The position numbers and the translations under genes were made by a program. 64,000 nt of DNA. Origin: Mycobacterium aquaticum. GTDB lineage: Bacteria; Actinomycetota; Actinomycetes; Mycobacteriales; Mycobacteriaceae. The stretch is from positions 44,343-108,342 of the forward strand of contig NZ_MVHF01000023.1 in the NCBI RefSeq assembly GCF_002086485.1, in the 5' to 3' direction. Below, piece by piece: positions 24,334-32,581 of the stretch (position 1 is the stretch's first letter; each line of letters begins with the position of its first letter). The notes below the pieces were generated by a model. That model ran no database searches and was not told where the DNA came from. It saw nothing but the letters and a program-made list of their open reading frames with translations.

Positions 24334-24603
24334 CTATAACTGCCCACCGCTCGGACGGTGCTGCGCAAGAATGCGAAAAGAGCAAATAAGTTGGGTTGCC
24401 ACCGGCATTTTCTCCAGAACCGTTTCACCTGCAATGTCTTCGGTTCCAAATGTCGACGCCGCGTTGTGCCAGTTCATCCAGGTGATCAGGCCGCGGACGA
24501 CGTGCTCGGCGAGTGTGGCGTTGCCAGAATTGAGCTGTTCTGGAACATCCGCGATCAGCGCGACCACTGCCAGGCAGCGGATGCCGGCCCGCTGGTCGCT
24601 CAT
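24334..24603 (-). CDS. Hypothetical protein, 89 aa
   Basis: Unrecognised frame that reads like a real protein: GIRCLAVVALIADVPEQLNS, then LAEHVVRGLITWMNWHNAA and GETVLEKMPVATQLICSFRI, with regular helix periodicity. It lies 26 bp downstream of the Rieske gene in the same direction, so it may be the second gene of that unit. The last 30 codons use more A/T-ending codons than the neighbours. Ribosome-binding site weak. Confidence 0.45.
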   Translation of the reverse strand: MSDQRAGIRCLAVVALIADVPEQLNSGNATLAEHVVRGLITWMNWHNAASTFGTEDIAGETVLEKMPVATQLICSFRILAQHRPSGGQL

Positions 24604-24629
24604 ACCAATCGCGATCAGCCCGGATCGGG

Positions 24630-25100
24630 TCAGCTGATGGTGAGTGTGTCTCCGGTCGTGGTGACCGTCTTCGGTGCCAGCGGCTGCTCGGCCGGCCCCT
24701 TGACCACAGAGCCGTCGACGTCGCTGAATCGGCTGCCATGGCATGGGCAGTCGATGGTGCCATCGGCGACTTTCGACACCAGGCACTGCTTGTGTGTGCA
24801 GACCGCCGTGAAGGCCTTGAACTGGCCGGGCTGCGGTTGGGTGACGACGACTTTGGGATCTTTGAGCACGACACCCCCGCCCACGGGCACGTCGGCAGTC
24901 TTCACCGTCGCGGGAGCCGCGGCGGCCGTCGGGGTTGTCTCACTGCTCGCGGATTGGCCGCCCGACATCGACGGTTCTTTTCCGCCGCACGCGGTGACGA
25001 CCATCCCGGCGGCGACTGCCCCGGCGCCGATGAGAACGCCGCGGCGGCTCGCCGCGCCCGGCCCTTCGTACGGTTCGGCTGTGTGCCCGGTCCCTGTCAT
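24630..25100 (-). CDS. Rieske [2Fe-2S] lipoprotein
   Basis: 156-residue exported protein. The N terminus has a Tat-like SRRGVLIGAGAVAAG followed by VVTACGG, a plausible lipobox (Cys near residue 38). The C-terminal domain has both cluster-binding loops: CTHKQC (Cys and His) and CPCHGSRF (Cys and His). There is no transmembrane anchor other than the signal, and the protein is shorter than the Rieske subunit of the cytochrome bc1 complex (QcrA). It is a small periplasmic ferredoxin-like electron carrier of unknown partner. Confidence 0.88.
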   Translation of the reverse strand: MTGTGHTAEPYEGPGAASRRGVLIGAGAVAAGMVVTACGGKEPSMSGGQSASSETTPTAAAAPATVKTADVPVGGGVVLKDPKVVVTQPQPGQFKAFTAVCTHKQCLVSKVADGTIDCPCHGSRFSDVDGSVVKGPAEQPLAPKTVTTTGDTLTIS

Positions 25101-25321
25101 GTGCCCAGCCCTTCGTTGCGCCTACGTCATGGTCGCAGACGAACGCTCCTCAGATGGGGAATCTCGGCATAGTCGTGGAACGCGCCGGACAATCTGACGG
25201 AAAGGTATCGAGAAGCACTGCAGCCCAAGGCAATCAGATGTCAGCGTCGGGGGGTTGCGCTTGTACCCCCTCTGGCTCGACCTGCCGCTCGCGGCTGAGG
25301 CAGGGTTCTCTGGTTCGGGTG

Positions 25322-26716
25322 ATGACCCAGGTATCCACTGGCGGTATCGACGCCGTCGACCGGCCTCGGCATGCGCCTTCTACTTTGATCGCGGCGCTGC
25401 TGGGCTTCTTCACCATCACGCTCGACGCGGTCGTGGTGAACGTGGCCCTGCCGACCATCCGGGACGATCTCGGTGGTGGTGTGTCAGGGCTGCAGTGGGT
25501 GGTCGACGGGTACACCATGATGTTCGCGGCCCTGATGCTGACGGCCGGTTCGCTGTCGGACCGGCTCGGCGCCAAGCGAGCTTTCGGCGGCGGCATGGCG
25601 GTGTTCGTGCTTGCTTCGGTGGCGTGCGGTTTGGCGCCGACACTCGGCGTGCTGGTCGCGGCCCGGTTCCTGCAGGGAGCTGCGGCGGCCGCGATGATGC
25701 CTGCGTCGATGGCACTGATTCGGCAGACCTACCCCGAGCCGCTGCAGCGGGCGCGTGCCGTGGGCATCTGGGCGATGGGCGGTGCCGTCGCGTCGTCCTC
25801 CGGTCCCGTACTGGGCGGGGTCCTCAGCATGCTCGACTGGCGCCTGATCTTCTTCATCAACGTCCCGGTCGGCGTGATCGCCCTCCTGCTTCTGACCCGC
25901 ACAGATGACTCAGCAACCCGGCGTGCCCCGTTCGATCCGGTCGGGCAGCTCACCGGCGTCTCGGCCATGGGCGGGTTGACCTACGGCGCCATCGAAGCCG
26001 GCTCCCGCGGGTTCACCGATCCGACGGTGGTCGTCGCGCTCGTCGTCGCGGCGGTGTCGCTGATCGCTTTCATCGGCTCTCAACACATGGCGGCGCATCC
26101 GATGCTGCCGCTGGACCTGTTCCGCTCCCGCACTGTCACCGTGGTCACCGCGACAGGTTTTGCGTTCATGGTGGGCTACTTCGGCCTGCCGTTCGTTGTC
26201 AGCCTGTTCCTGCAGCAGCACCGGGGTCTTGACGCAGTGCACACCGGCGTCGTCTTCCTACCGATGATGCTCGTCGGTCTGGTGCTCACACCGTTCTCCG
26301 CCCGAATCGCAGAGCACTTCGGCCGCCGCACAGTGATCGCGACCGGTTTGGCCCTGATGGCCGCCGGCCTCACCGCGGTGGGCCTGTAACCCGCGGGCGC
26401 ACCGCTGTGGCTGCTGTCGGTGCTGATGGTGCTGGTCGGGCTCGGCGGGCCGACCGTCTCCCCACCGGCTACGGCGGTGCTGCTCGACACCGTCCCGCGC
26501 CACCAGACCGGTGTCGCATCCGGCGTGTTCAACACCAGCAGACAGGTCGGTGGAGCACTTGGGGTCGCGTTATTCGGCGGTCTGCTCACCAACCCGGAGA
26601 CTTTCGTTCACGGCGTTCACGTCAGCCTGCTGATCGCCGCGGGCGTCGCCGCCCTGACCGCCGCTCTCGCCCTGTCCCTGCCCCGCACCACCCAACACCA
26701 CGAGGAGCACATGTGA
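25322..26716 (+). pseudogene. MFS drug:H+ antiporter (EmrB/QacA type) split by an in-frame stop
   Basis: The frame encodes a 14-helix DHA2-type exporter from MTQVSTGGIDAVDR: FFTITLDAVVVNVALPTIRDD (helix 1), LQWVVDGYTMMFAALMLTAG (helix 2), the motif A region SDRLGAKRA and later FINVPVGVIALLLL. At 26387-26389 a TAA interrupts it in mid-helix (TAVGL-stop-PAGAPLWLLS), and the same frame continues uninterrupted to 26716 with GVASGVFNTSRQVGGALGVA, the end of the family. One base change would restore the gene. It is either a recent nonsense mutation or a sequencing error. The last codons overlap the next gene. Confidence 0.75.
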
Positions 26717-27060
26717 CCGACGACCAGAACACCGGGTGGACGGGCGGCCGACGCGCGTTCGGCGACTTCGCGCCCGGCATGGTGCACTACACCGACCGCG
26801 TGCTGTTCGACGAAGTGTGGGAACGGCCCGACCTGTCCAAACGCGACCGCAGCCTGGTCACCGTCGCGGCTCTCACCGCCATGGGCAAGGCTGAACAGCT
26901 GACCTTCCACCTCGACTACGCACGCGGCAACGGCGTCACCGAACGCGAGCTGAAAGAAGCCATCCTGCACCTGGCCTTCTACGCCGGCTGGCCCAACGGT
27001 ATGTCCGCGATGGGCGTCGCCAAGCAGATATTCGGCGATGCCCAAGATGGGACCGCCTGA
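26713..27060 (+). CDS. Carboxymuconolactone decarboxylase / AhpD-like protein
   Basis: 115-residue member of the CMD family. Conserved pieces are WERPDLSKRDRSLVTVAALTA, LTFHLDYARGNGVTERELKEA and ILHLAFYAGWPNGMSA. The CxxC pair of peroxidase-active AhpD is absent, which favours the decarboxylase-like or other non-redox subgroup. The GTG start overlaps the MFS stop (ATGTGA), indicating one operon. The interrupted exporter upstream may reduce its translation. Confidence 0.85.
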   Translation: MTDDQNTGWTGGRRAFGDFAPGMVHYTDRVLFDEVWERPDLSKRDRSLVTVAALTAMGKAEQLTFHLDYARGNGVTERELKEAILHLAFYAGWPNGMSAMGVAKQIFGDAQDGTA

Positions 27061-27158
27061 TAACGAGCCGCGAAATCGACAGGAAAATGGTTGGACGGCA
27101 ACAGGTTCGTATTGCTACCGTGCGGTAGACCGTGGCAGTACGCGAGGAGGTGAGACCC

Positions 27159-27212
27159 ATGAACGCAGTAACCCTGTGGGTGCTCCCACTCGTGTTCACG
27201 GTTGGTGATTGA
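27159..27212 (+). CDS. Possible 17-aa leader peptide
   Basis: A very strong ribosome-binding site (GAGGAGGTGA, 27145-27154) precedes an ATG that opens MNAVTLWVLPLVFTVGD-stop. The peptide is hydrophobic with no charged residues except the last. It lies 53 bp before the alpha/beta-hydrolase start. The strength of the translation signal compared with the tiny frame suggests a regulatory leader or a small membrane peptide. Confidence 0.4.
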   Translation: MNAVTLWVLPLVFTVGD

Positions 27213-27264
27213 GGTAGGGGTCGCCGGGAGCGCCCGAACACGGCAATCCCGAAAGGCAACCGCT

Positions 27265-28026
27265 ATGCACTTCACTTCTGAGACATCGTCCAACGGTGTC
27301 ATCGAACGCACCTTCACCCTGGATGACGTCACCGGTGTCCTCTGGTCACCAGAATCCGGCCCCGCCGGCGCTCCCCTGGTCTTGGCAGGTCACCCGGGCG
27401 GCCTGGACAAGAAGGCGCCGGGACATGTGGCCCGGGCCCATTCCTCGGTAACCATTGACGGCTTTCATGTCGTCTCCATCGACGCACCCGGCCACGGTGG
27501 CCGGCCGCGAAGCGCACAAGACGAGCGCTGGGTCGCCGAATTCCGCCGGGCGCGCGCCGAAGGCAGTCCCTCGTTCGGCCATATCCTTGCCGACTACTGC
27601 GCCTCGGTGGCCGAGCGTGCAGTCCCCGAATGGCAGGCAACCATCGACGCCGTGCTGGCTCTGCCGGACATCGGCGCACACGTTCCGATCGGCTACTCGG
27701 GTATGTCCTTGGCCGGCGCGATCGGGATACCGCTCGCAGCGGTCGAGCCTCGGATCACCGCCGCGCGCTTCGGCTGGCTGTCCGAGCATGACTCCCTGCT
27801 TGCGGCGGCGAAACAGATAACGATCCCGATCGAATACCTACTCCCGTTGGACGACAAGGAAATTCCGCGCGGATTCGGTCTCGAGTTGTTCGATGCCTTC
27901 GCCTCGGCCGACAAGGTGCTACACGCCTTCCCGGGCGGGCACGCCCAGGTACCGACAGATGGCCGTCTCGACACTCGGTTCTTCGCCCGGCATCTCGGGC
28001 GGGCCGTCGGCAGACCGGCGGCATGA
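27265..28026 (+). CDS. Alpha/beta hydrolase
   Basis: 253-residue hydrolase. Visible features are the oxyanion region LVLAGHPGG near residue 41, HVVSIDAPGHGGRP near 70, the nucleophile elbow IGYSGMS (Ser near 143) and a C-terminal His in FPGGHAQVP. The catalytic acid is probably the Asp of LLPLDDKE. There is no signal peptide, so it is cytoplasmic. Substrate unknown. The start at 27265 follows GAAAGGCAACCGCT; a perfect hairpin terminator lies 12 bp after the stop. Confidence 0.8.
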   Translation: MHFTSETSSNGVIERTFTLDDVTGVLWSPESGPAGAPLVLAGHPGGLDKKAPGHVARAHSSVTIDGFHVVSIDAPGHGGRPRSAQDERWVAEFRRARAEGSPSFGHILADYCASVAERAVPEWQATIDAVLALPDIGAHVPIGYSGMSLAGAIGIPLAAVEPRITAARFGWLSEHDSLLAAAKQITIPIEYLLPLDDKEIPRGFGLELFDAFASADKVLHAFPGGHAQVPTDGRLDTRFFARHLGRAVGRPAA

Positions 28027-28038
28027 CGTGAAACAGGT

Positions 28039-28068
28039 ATCGGCAACCGGCGCGCGCCGGTTGCCGAT
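28039..28068 (+). terminator. Perfect GC-rich hairpin terminator
   Basis: A 30-bp perfect palindrome with 15-bp arms (ATCGGCAACCGGCGC and GCGCCGGTTGCCGAT) and no unpaired loop in the DNA, 12 bp after the alpha/beta-hydrolase stop. It is the strongest hairpin in the window and is very probably a terminator. It lacks a long U-tract, as is common in mycobacteria. Confidence 0.75.
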
Positions 28069-28075
28069 CTCTGCT

Positions 28076-28107
28076 GCCCGATATGCGTAACACCCTGCAT
28101 ATCGGGC
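28076..28107. promoter_or_regulatory. Second inverted repeat before the serine hydrolase
   Basis: 11-bp arms GCCCGATATGC (28076-28086) and GCATATCGGGC (28097-28107) around a 10-nt centre. It lies between the terminator and the serine-hydrolase start codon. It could be an operator for that gene or a second hairpin. No regulator gene is adjacent. Confidence 0.4.
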
Positions 28108-28172
28108 GATCGAATATGTATCCTCAGACCGCGGCACCGACTTGGAGCAGCGCACGAGAAGCGTTGGGCAAC

Positions 28173-29603
28173 ATGATGAGCGTATGTACCGAGACGGCTC
28201 TGCCTGCGGCGTTTGACGAGCTCGACACCAAGATCAACGCGGGCATGGCGGCTTACGCGATACCAGGTGTCGCGGTTGCCGTCTGGGCCGGCGGCCAAGA
28301 ACACGTCAAGGGCTTCGGTGTCACCAACGTCGACCATCCGCTCCCCGTCGACGGCGACACCGTCTTCCGGATCGGCTCGACCACAAAGACTTTCACAGGC
28401 ACCACGATGATGCGGTTGGCCGAGCAGGGTGACGTGGATCTGGATGCCCCGGTGCGCCGTCACCTCCCCGACTTCGCTGTGGCCGATCCGGCTGCCAGCG
28501 CAGCGGTGACCGTGCGCCAACTGCTCAATCACACATCGGGCTTTCTGGGTGACGACATTCAGGGATTCGGGCGCGGCGACGATGCAGTGGCCCGCTACGT
28601 CGCTGCGATGGCACGACTACCGCAGCTGACCCAGCCGGGAACCGTGTTCGCCTACAACAACGCAGGTTTGGTGGCGGCCGGACGGATCATCGAGGTCGTC
28701 ACCGACTCCAGTTATGAATCGGCGGTGCAGAATCTGCTGCTCGAGCCCCTGGAGATGGGCCACTCTCACTACTTCTCCGACCAGATCATCGGCTTGAATG
28801 TGGCCGCGTCACACAACGTTGTCGATGGCAAACCGGTCGTCGACACGAGTTTTTGGACATTCCCACGCAGCTGCCACCCGACCGGCGGCCTGATGTCCAC
28901 TGCACGAGACCAATTGCGGTACGCGAGGTTTCATCTCGGCGACGGCACGGCACCCAACGGCACCCGACTGCTGAGTCCGCAAGCGCTCGCGGCAATGCGG
29001 TCCAACCCGGGTGCCGGCGGCACACTGCAGGTCGAGCTCACCGGCATGGGCATCACCTGGATGCTGCGGCCGTCGGCGGAGAACATGACGGTCGTTCAGC
29101 ACGGCGGCACCTGGAACGGCCAGCATTCAGGGTTCTTCATGGTGCCCGACCGCGACTTCGCCATGACCGTGCTCACCAACTCCGAGGGCGGGGCGCAGCT
29201 GATCAATGATCTTTTCGGCGACGACTGGGCGCTGCGCCGGTTCGCGGGGATCAGCAACCTGCCGGCGACGGCACAGAATCTCAGCGCCACTGACCTGGAC
29301 CCGTTCCGGGGGCGCTACGTTGCCCGGCACGTCGCCGAATCCGGTGATCCGGGGCAGACGGTCATCGACTTCGAGGTCGGAAGCGGTCAACTCGACGGCA
29401 CGATGACCGCCGATGACATCACCGGAAGCAATCCGAATTCGCAGACCAGCCACCGACTGGGCTTCGCGTTCTATCGGCCCGACCATGGACTCGACCTGGG
29501 AGCTGACAACAAACCCATCGGTACCCGCTCGGATTTTGTGCGCGGCGCCGACGGGACCATCGCCTGGTTCCGCAGTCACGGGCGCCTGTATCGACGCCAA
29601 TAG
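28173..29603 (+). CDS. Serine hydrolase, beta-lactamase / class C PBP family
   Basis: About 476-residue hydrolase of the beta-lactamase superfamily (AmpC, EstB, LACTB-like). The catalytic SxxK motif is STTK near residue 70, the second motif is YNN near 165, and the third is within HGGTWNGQHSGF near 310. A C-terminal beta domain follows (from DLDPFRGRYVARH). No export signal is obvious, so a cytoplasmic esterase or peptidase role is as likely as cell-wall action. The start is uncertain: ATGs at 28083, 28116, 28173 and 28176 are in frame, and homology begins near 28200. Confidence 0.82.
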   Translation: MMSVCTETALPAAFDELDTKINAGMAAYAIPGVAVAVWAGGQEHVKGFGVTNVDHPLPVDGDTVFRIGSTTKTFTGTTMMRLAEQGDVDLDAPVRRHLPDFAVADPAASAAVTVRQLLNHTSGFLGDDIQGFGRGDDAVARYVAAMARLPQLTQPGTVFAYNNAGLVAAGRIIEVVTDSSYESAVQNLLLEPLEMGHSHYFSDQIIGLNVAASHNVVDGKPVVDTSFWTFPRSCHPTGGLMSTARDQLRYARFHLGDGTAPNGTRLLSPQALAAMRSNPGAGGTLQVELTGMGITWMLRPSAENMTVVQHGGTWNGQHSGFFMVPDRDFAMTVLTNSEGGAQLINDLFGDDWALRRFAGISNLPATAQNLSATDLDPFRGRYVARHVAESGDPGQTVIDFEVGSGQLDGTMTADDITGSNPNSQTSHRLGFAFYRPDHGLDLGADNKPIGTRSDFVRGADGTIAWFRSHGRLYRRQ

Positions 29604-29757
29604 CGCAGCCCGGTCATGGGCGCCCGCCCACGCGTCGGAGCCCTCGGCAGATCAGTCGTCGTCACTTGGAGCCCCGGATAGGCGCTGTGCGCCGACGACG
29701 CCGTTACGTAACATCGATTCCGGCAATCGGCATTCCTACGCAACGCAAAGGTTCTCC

Positions 29758-30498
29758 ATGTACACCATCGATTGCACTGAAGCCCCCGTGGCGCCGCCCC
29801 GAAAGGGGCCGCGCAGGTTTGCGGGCATCCTCACGATCGCCTTCACCGTCCTGGCACTGGCAAGTGCTCCGCCACCTGTAGCCAACGCCGACCCGTGCCC
29901 GGACGCGGAAGTGGTGTTCGCCCGTGGCACAGGCGAGCCTGCGGGCGTCGGCGGTATCGGGCAGGCATTCGTCGACGCTCTTCGCGCCAAGGCCGGCGCC
30001 AAATCGGTCAGTGTCTACCCGATCAACTACCAGGCCAGTGCCGATTTCAACGACGGCTTCCAGTTCGCGCTCACCGTCATCGACGGGATCCGGGACGCTA
30101 CCAACCACATTCAGACCGTCGCCGCCACCTGCCCGGCGACCAAGATGGTGCTCGGCGGATTTTCCCAGGGCGCTGCCGTGGCAGCATTCACCACGTCGGC
30201 CGAGATCCCTGCAGGCGTGCCCGCAGCCTTCGTTCCGCCGCCGATGCCGCCCGAGATCGCCAATCACGTCGCTGCGGTGACGTTGTTCGGCAAACCCTCG
30301 AACCAGTTCCTCAGCGATGCCGGCGCGCCGCTGATCACCATTGGTCCGCTGTACGTGCCCAAGACCATCGATCTGTGCGCCAGCGGTGACAGCGTCTGCG
30401 ATGGAGCGCCACCCGGGCCACCTACCGGCGCGCACAACTCCTACATCGCCAACGGCATGGTCGACCAGGCCGCCCAGTTCGCCGCCGGACGCATCTAG
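29758..30498 (+). CDS. Secreted cutinase-like esterase (Culp family)
   Basis: 246-residue exported serine esterase. The signal peptide runs through GILTIAFTVLALASAPPPVANA; the mature part starts DPCPDAEVVFARGTGEPAGV, the classic cutinase opening. The nucleophile is in VLGGFSQGAAVAAF (Ser near residue 139). The catalytic Asp and His lie in CASGDSVCDG and PTGAHNSYI, with paired cysteines for disulfides. Mycobacterial Culp enzymes hydrolyse lipids or esters and are cell-wall associated. It is a single gene; the ATG at 29758 gives a proper n-region. Confidence 0.92.
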   Translation: MYTIDCTEAPVAPPRKGPRRFAGILTIAFTVLALASAPPPVANADPCPDAEVVFARGTGEPAGVGGIGQAFVDALRAKAGAKSVSVYPINYQASADFNDGFQFALTVIDGIRDATNHIQTVAATCPATKMVLGGFSQGAAVAAFTTSAEIPAGVPAAFVPPPMPPEIANHVAAVTLFGKPSNQFLSDAGAPLITIGPLYVPKTIDLCASGDSVCDGAPPGPPTGAHNSYIANGMVDQAAQFAAGRI

Positions 30499-30524
30499 CG
30501 ACGAACTGGCAGTCGCGGCGTGTG

Positions 30525-30842
30525 CTAACTTTTCGCGCCTCGCAGTCCCGTTCGCGAGGGTAGGGCCTCTATTTTCAGCGTCCGCTTCACCGGGTCAACC
30601 GAATAGTGCGCGCGCTCGGAGAATTCGTTCGCCGCTACGTGCAGAACCTGCAGTCTCTTGGTGTCGAGGCCCAGGTTCAGGGCAACCCTGAGCGTCTGCG
30701 CTTCGAGCTCAGCCTGCGAGGTGTCGGGCGCCCCTTCCATCGTCACGACGCGATGGACGTGGTGTATTTGGCCCTGCGGATCGAAAAGCAGGCAGCAGCT
30801 GACCGATTTCACGTTCTGCGAACCAGTGGACGAGAATTTCAT
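30525..30842 (-). CDS. Hypothetical protein, 105 aa (second gene of a pair)
   Basis: No family recognised. The chain has a beta-rich first half (VSCCLLFDPQGQIHHVHRVV) and then QTLRVALNLGLDTKRLQVLH and VDPVKRTLKIEALP. The ATG at 30842 lies 7 bp after the stop of the upstream gene, so the two are co-transcribed and probably work together. There is no signal peptide or membrane segment. The 3' end lies 26 bp from the end of the convergent cutinase gene. Confidence 0.6.
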   Translation of the reverse strand: MKFSSTGSQNVKSVSCCLLFDPQGQIHHVHRVVTMEGAPDTSQAELEAQTLRVALNLGLDTKRLQVLHVAANEFSERAHYSVDPVKRTLKIEALPSRTGLRGAKS

Positions 30843-30849
30843 GGCACAC

Positions 30850-31167
30850 CTACCCCCAGTAGTCCATACGCGCGACAAGAAAGGCCTCTTGATCTTCGCC
30901 GGTTGCCGTGGCGAAGGTGATGGAGCTGATGTGATCGAAGATGACCGGAGGCCAATTGGGCCAGGCGCCGAAGTCGATGTCCTTGTCGGATCCGTCCTTG
31001 AGTCGTCGCCGATAGTGCATGATGCCGGTGTAGTTGGCTCCACCACCGACTTGGCCTTGCAGGGCCGTTTGGGCACCCAATGTCGCCGGAGGCAAGTTCA
31101 CCTGGACGGTGTTGTAGCCCGGTGGCCACCCGTCCATCCAGTGCCAATCGATTCTTGTCACGGTCAT
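30850..31167 (-). CDS. Hypothetical protein, 105 aa (first gene of a pair)
   Basis: Unrecognised protein, rich in aromatic residues: TVTRIDWHWMDGWPPGYNTV, GANYTGIMHYRRRL, FGAWPNWPPVIFDH and a C-terminal ARMDYWG. It has no signal peptide. The start is the ATG at 31167 with AGAGGG about 9 nt upstream; the frame extends upstream with poor coding character. The composition suggests a small beta-sandwich, but no function can be given. Confidence 0.6.
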   Translation of the reverse strand: MTVTRIDWHWMDGWPPGYNTVQVNLPPATLGAQTALQGQVGGGANYTGIMHYRRRLKDGSDKDIDFGAWPNWPPVIFDHISSITFATATGEDQEAFLVARMDYWG

Positions 31168-31605
31168 GCCAATCACCCTCTCTGGCTTGTCATCTCGGGT
31201 CTTTGCCGGCGGACCGTACCGCCTGCGCAACACCTAGGATCGGGCTTGCCGACCGTCGCCCAATAGCGTAGGGCGCTACTCGTTTCTCGAGTTTGACGTT
31301 TCGACACGTCGTGACCACGACGCATCGTGCCTGCCAGAGGACATCGTGTGAGACCCGCTCGTGGCGGTGCGGACGCATCTGACCCTGGCGTCAAAAATCA
31401 AGTGTCAGTGTGTTTGTCGCGAGCAAAGCCGTCGTTTCGGGCGCCATTTCGACGCGGAGCTTGTCGACGGCTCGCTCAGTCCTCCCGGCATGCCCGGGGA
31501 TGTCTGACCCGACCAGTTCCCTGGATAACTCATAGCGCCGGAGGGCGTTCTACGCGACGACAGGTCATTTCCCGGTCCTCGGTAGAGCGTCAAAAGGAGA
31601 ATCGC
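31168..31605. other. 438-bp divergent intergenic region
   Basis: Lies between the leftward hypothetical pair and the rightward MBL-fold gene and must hold both promoters. Open frames here lack ribosome-binding sites and known domains. An AAAAGGAGA ribosome-binding site precedes the MBL gene. I see no strong dyad, repeat or RNA element. Confidence 0.4.
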
Positions 31606-32520
31606 ATGAGCTTGGACAACATTTCGCACCTGGGCGCGCAGGGAGCCGACGAGCACGTCCCGTCGCGCTACGCGGTGCAGGTCGGCGACATCGAAGTGCT
31701 GGTGATCAGCGACGGGGTGCTGCCGATAACCGCCTCGACGTTGGCCACCAACGTCGAGGCGACGGAGCTGGCGCACTGGCTGGACGACAATTTCCTGCCA
31801 CCTGAGGTGGTCGACTGGCCGCTCAACGTGGTGGTGGTGCGCAGCGGCGACCGAACCATCCTCGTCGATGCAGGGCTGGGCTTGGAGTTTCCGGACTTCC
31901 CCCGGGCCGGACAGACGGTGCAGCGGCTGGAGGCGGCCGGGGTCGATCTCGCAGCGGTGACCGACGTGGTACTCACCCACATGCACATGGACCACGTCGG
32001 CGGGCTGCTCACCCAGGGGCTGAAAGACCGGCTGCGTCCCGACCTGAGAGTCCACGCCTCCACAGCAGAGGCCGAGTTCTGGGACGCGCCCGACTTTTCG
32101 CGCACCACCATGCCGCAGCCGATACCGGACGTGCTGCGCCGGGTCGCTTCGCAGTTCCTCGACGAGTACCGCGGTCAATTGCGGACATTCGAGACGGAAT
32201 ATGAGGTGGCGCCGGGCGTGCTGGTTACCCGGACCGGTGGTCACACCCCGGGGCACAGCGTGGTCCGCCTGGCTTCAGGCAGCGACAAGCTGACGTTCGC
32301 CGGGGACGCCGTGTTTGCACCTGGATTCGATAATCCTGAGTGGCACAACGGATTCGAGCATGATCCCGATGAGGCTGCCCGGGTCCGGATCCGTCTGCTC
32401 AGTGAGCTGGCGGCGACCGGCGAATTACTGGTGGCCACTCACCTACCGTTCCCATCCGTCTGTCGGGTCGCCGCATCGGGTGACGTCTTTCGGTGCGTGC
32501 CAACGGTGTGGGATTACTGA
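31606..32520 (+). CDS. MBL-fold metallo-hydrolase
   Basis: 304-residue metallo-beta-lactamase-fold hydrolase. The metal-binding motif HMHMDH is near residue 125, preceded by DRTILVDAGLG (the Asp of the fold) near 84. Later ligands are in TGGHTPGHSVV near 208, FAGDAVF near 232 and ATHLPFPSVCR near 276. This set of motifs is complete, so the enzyme should be active. Relatives include lactonases and other esterases, and the substrate here is unknown. There is no signal peptide. The start follows AAAGGAGA. Confidence 0.87.
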   Translation: MSLDNISHLGAQGADEHVPSRYAVQVGDIEVLVISDGVLPITASTLATNVEATELAHWLDDNFLPPEVVDWPLNVVVVRSGDRTILVDAGLGLEFPDFPRAGQTVQRLEAAGVDLAAVTDVVLTHMHMDHVGGLLTQGLKDRLRPDLRVHASTAEAEFWDAPDFSRTTMPQPIPDVLRRVASQFLDEYRGQLRTFETEYEVAPGVLVTRTGGHTPGHSVVRLASGSDKLTFAGDAVFAPGFDNPEWHNGFEHDPDEAARVRIRLLSELAATGELLVATHLPFPSVCRVAASGDVFRCVPTVWDY

Positions 32521-32581
32521 CGGCGCGACGTGTTCACCGCCTTGGCCAGATCAAGGCGGTGCACACTCGACCATTCGGCCG

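Noticed and set aside
25249..25270. G-run/C-run hairpin before the MFS gene
   Set aside because: Only 5-bp arms of a single base type; not specific enough to call a terminator or operator.
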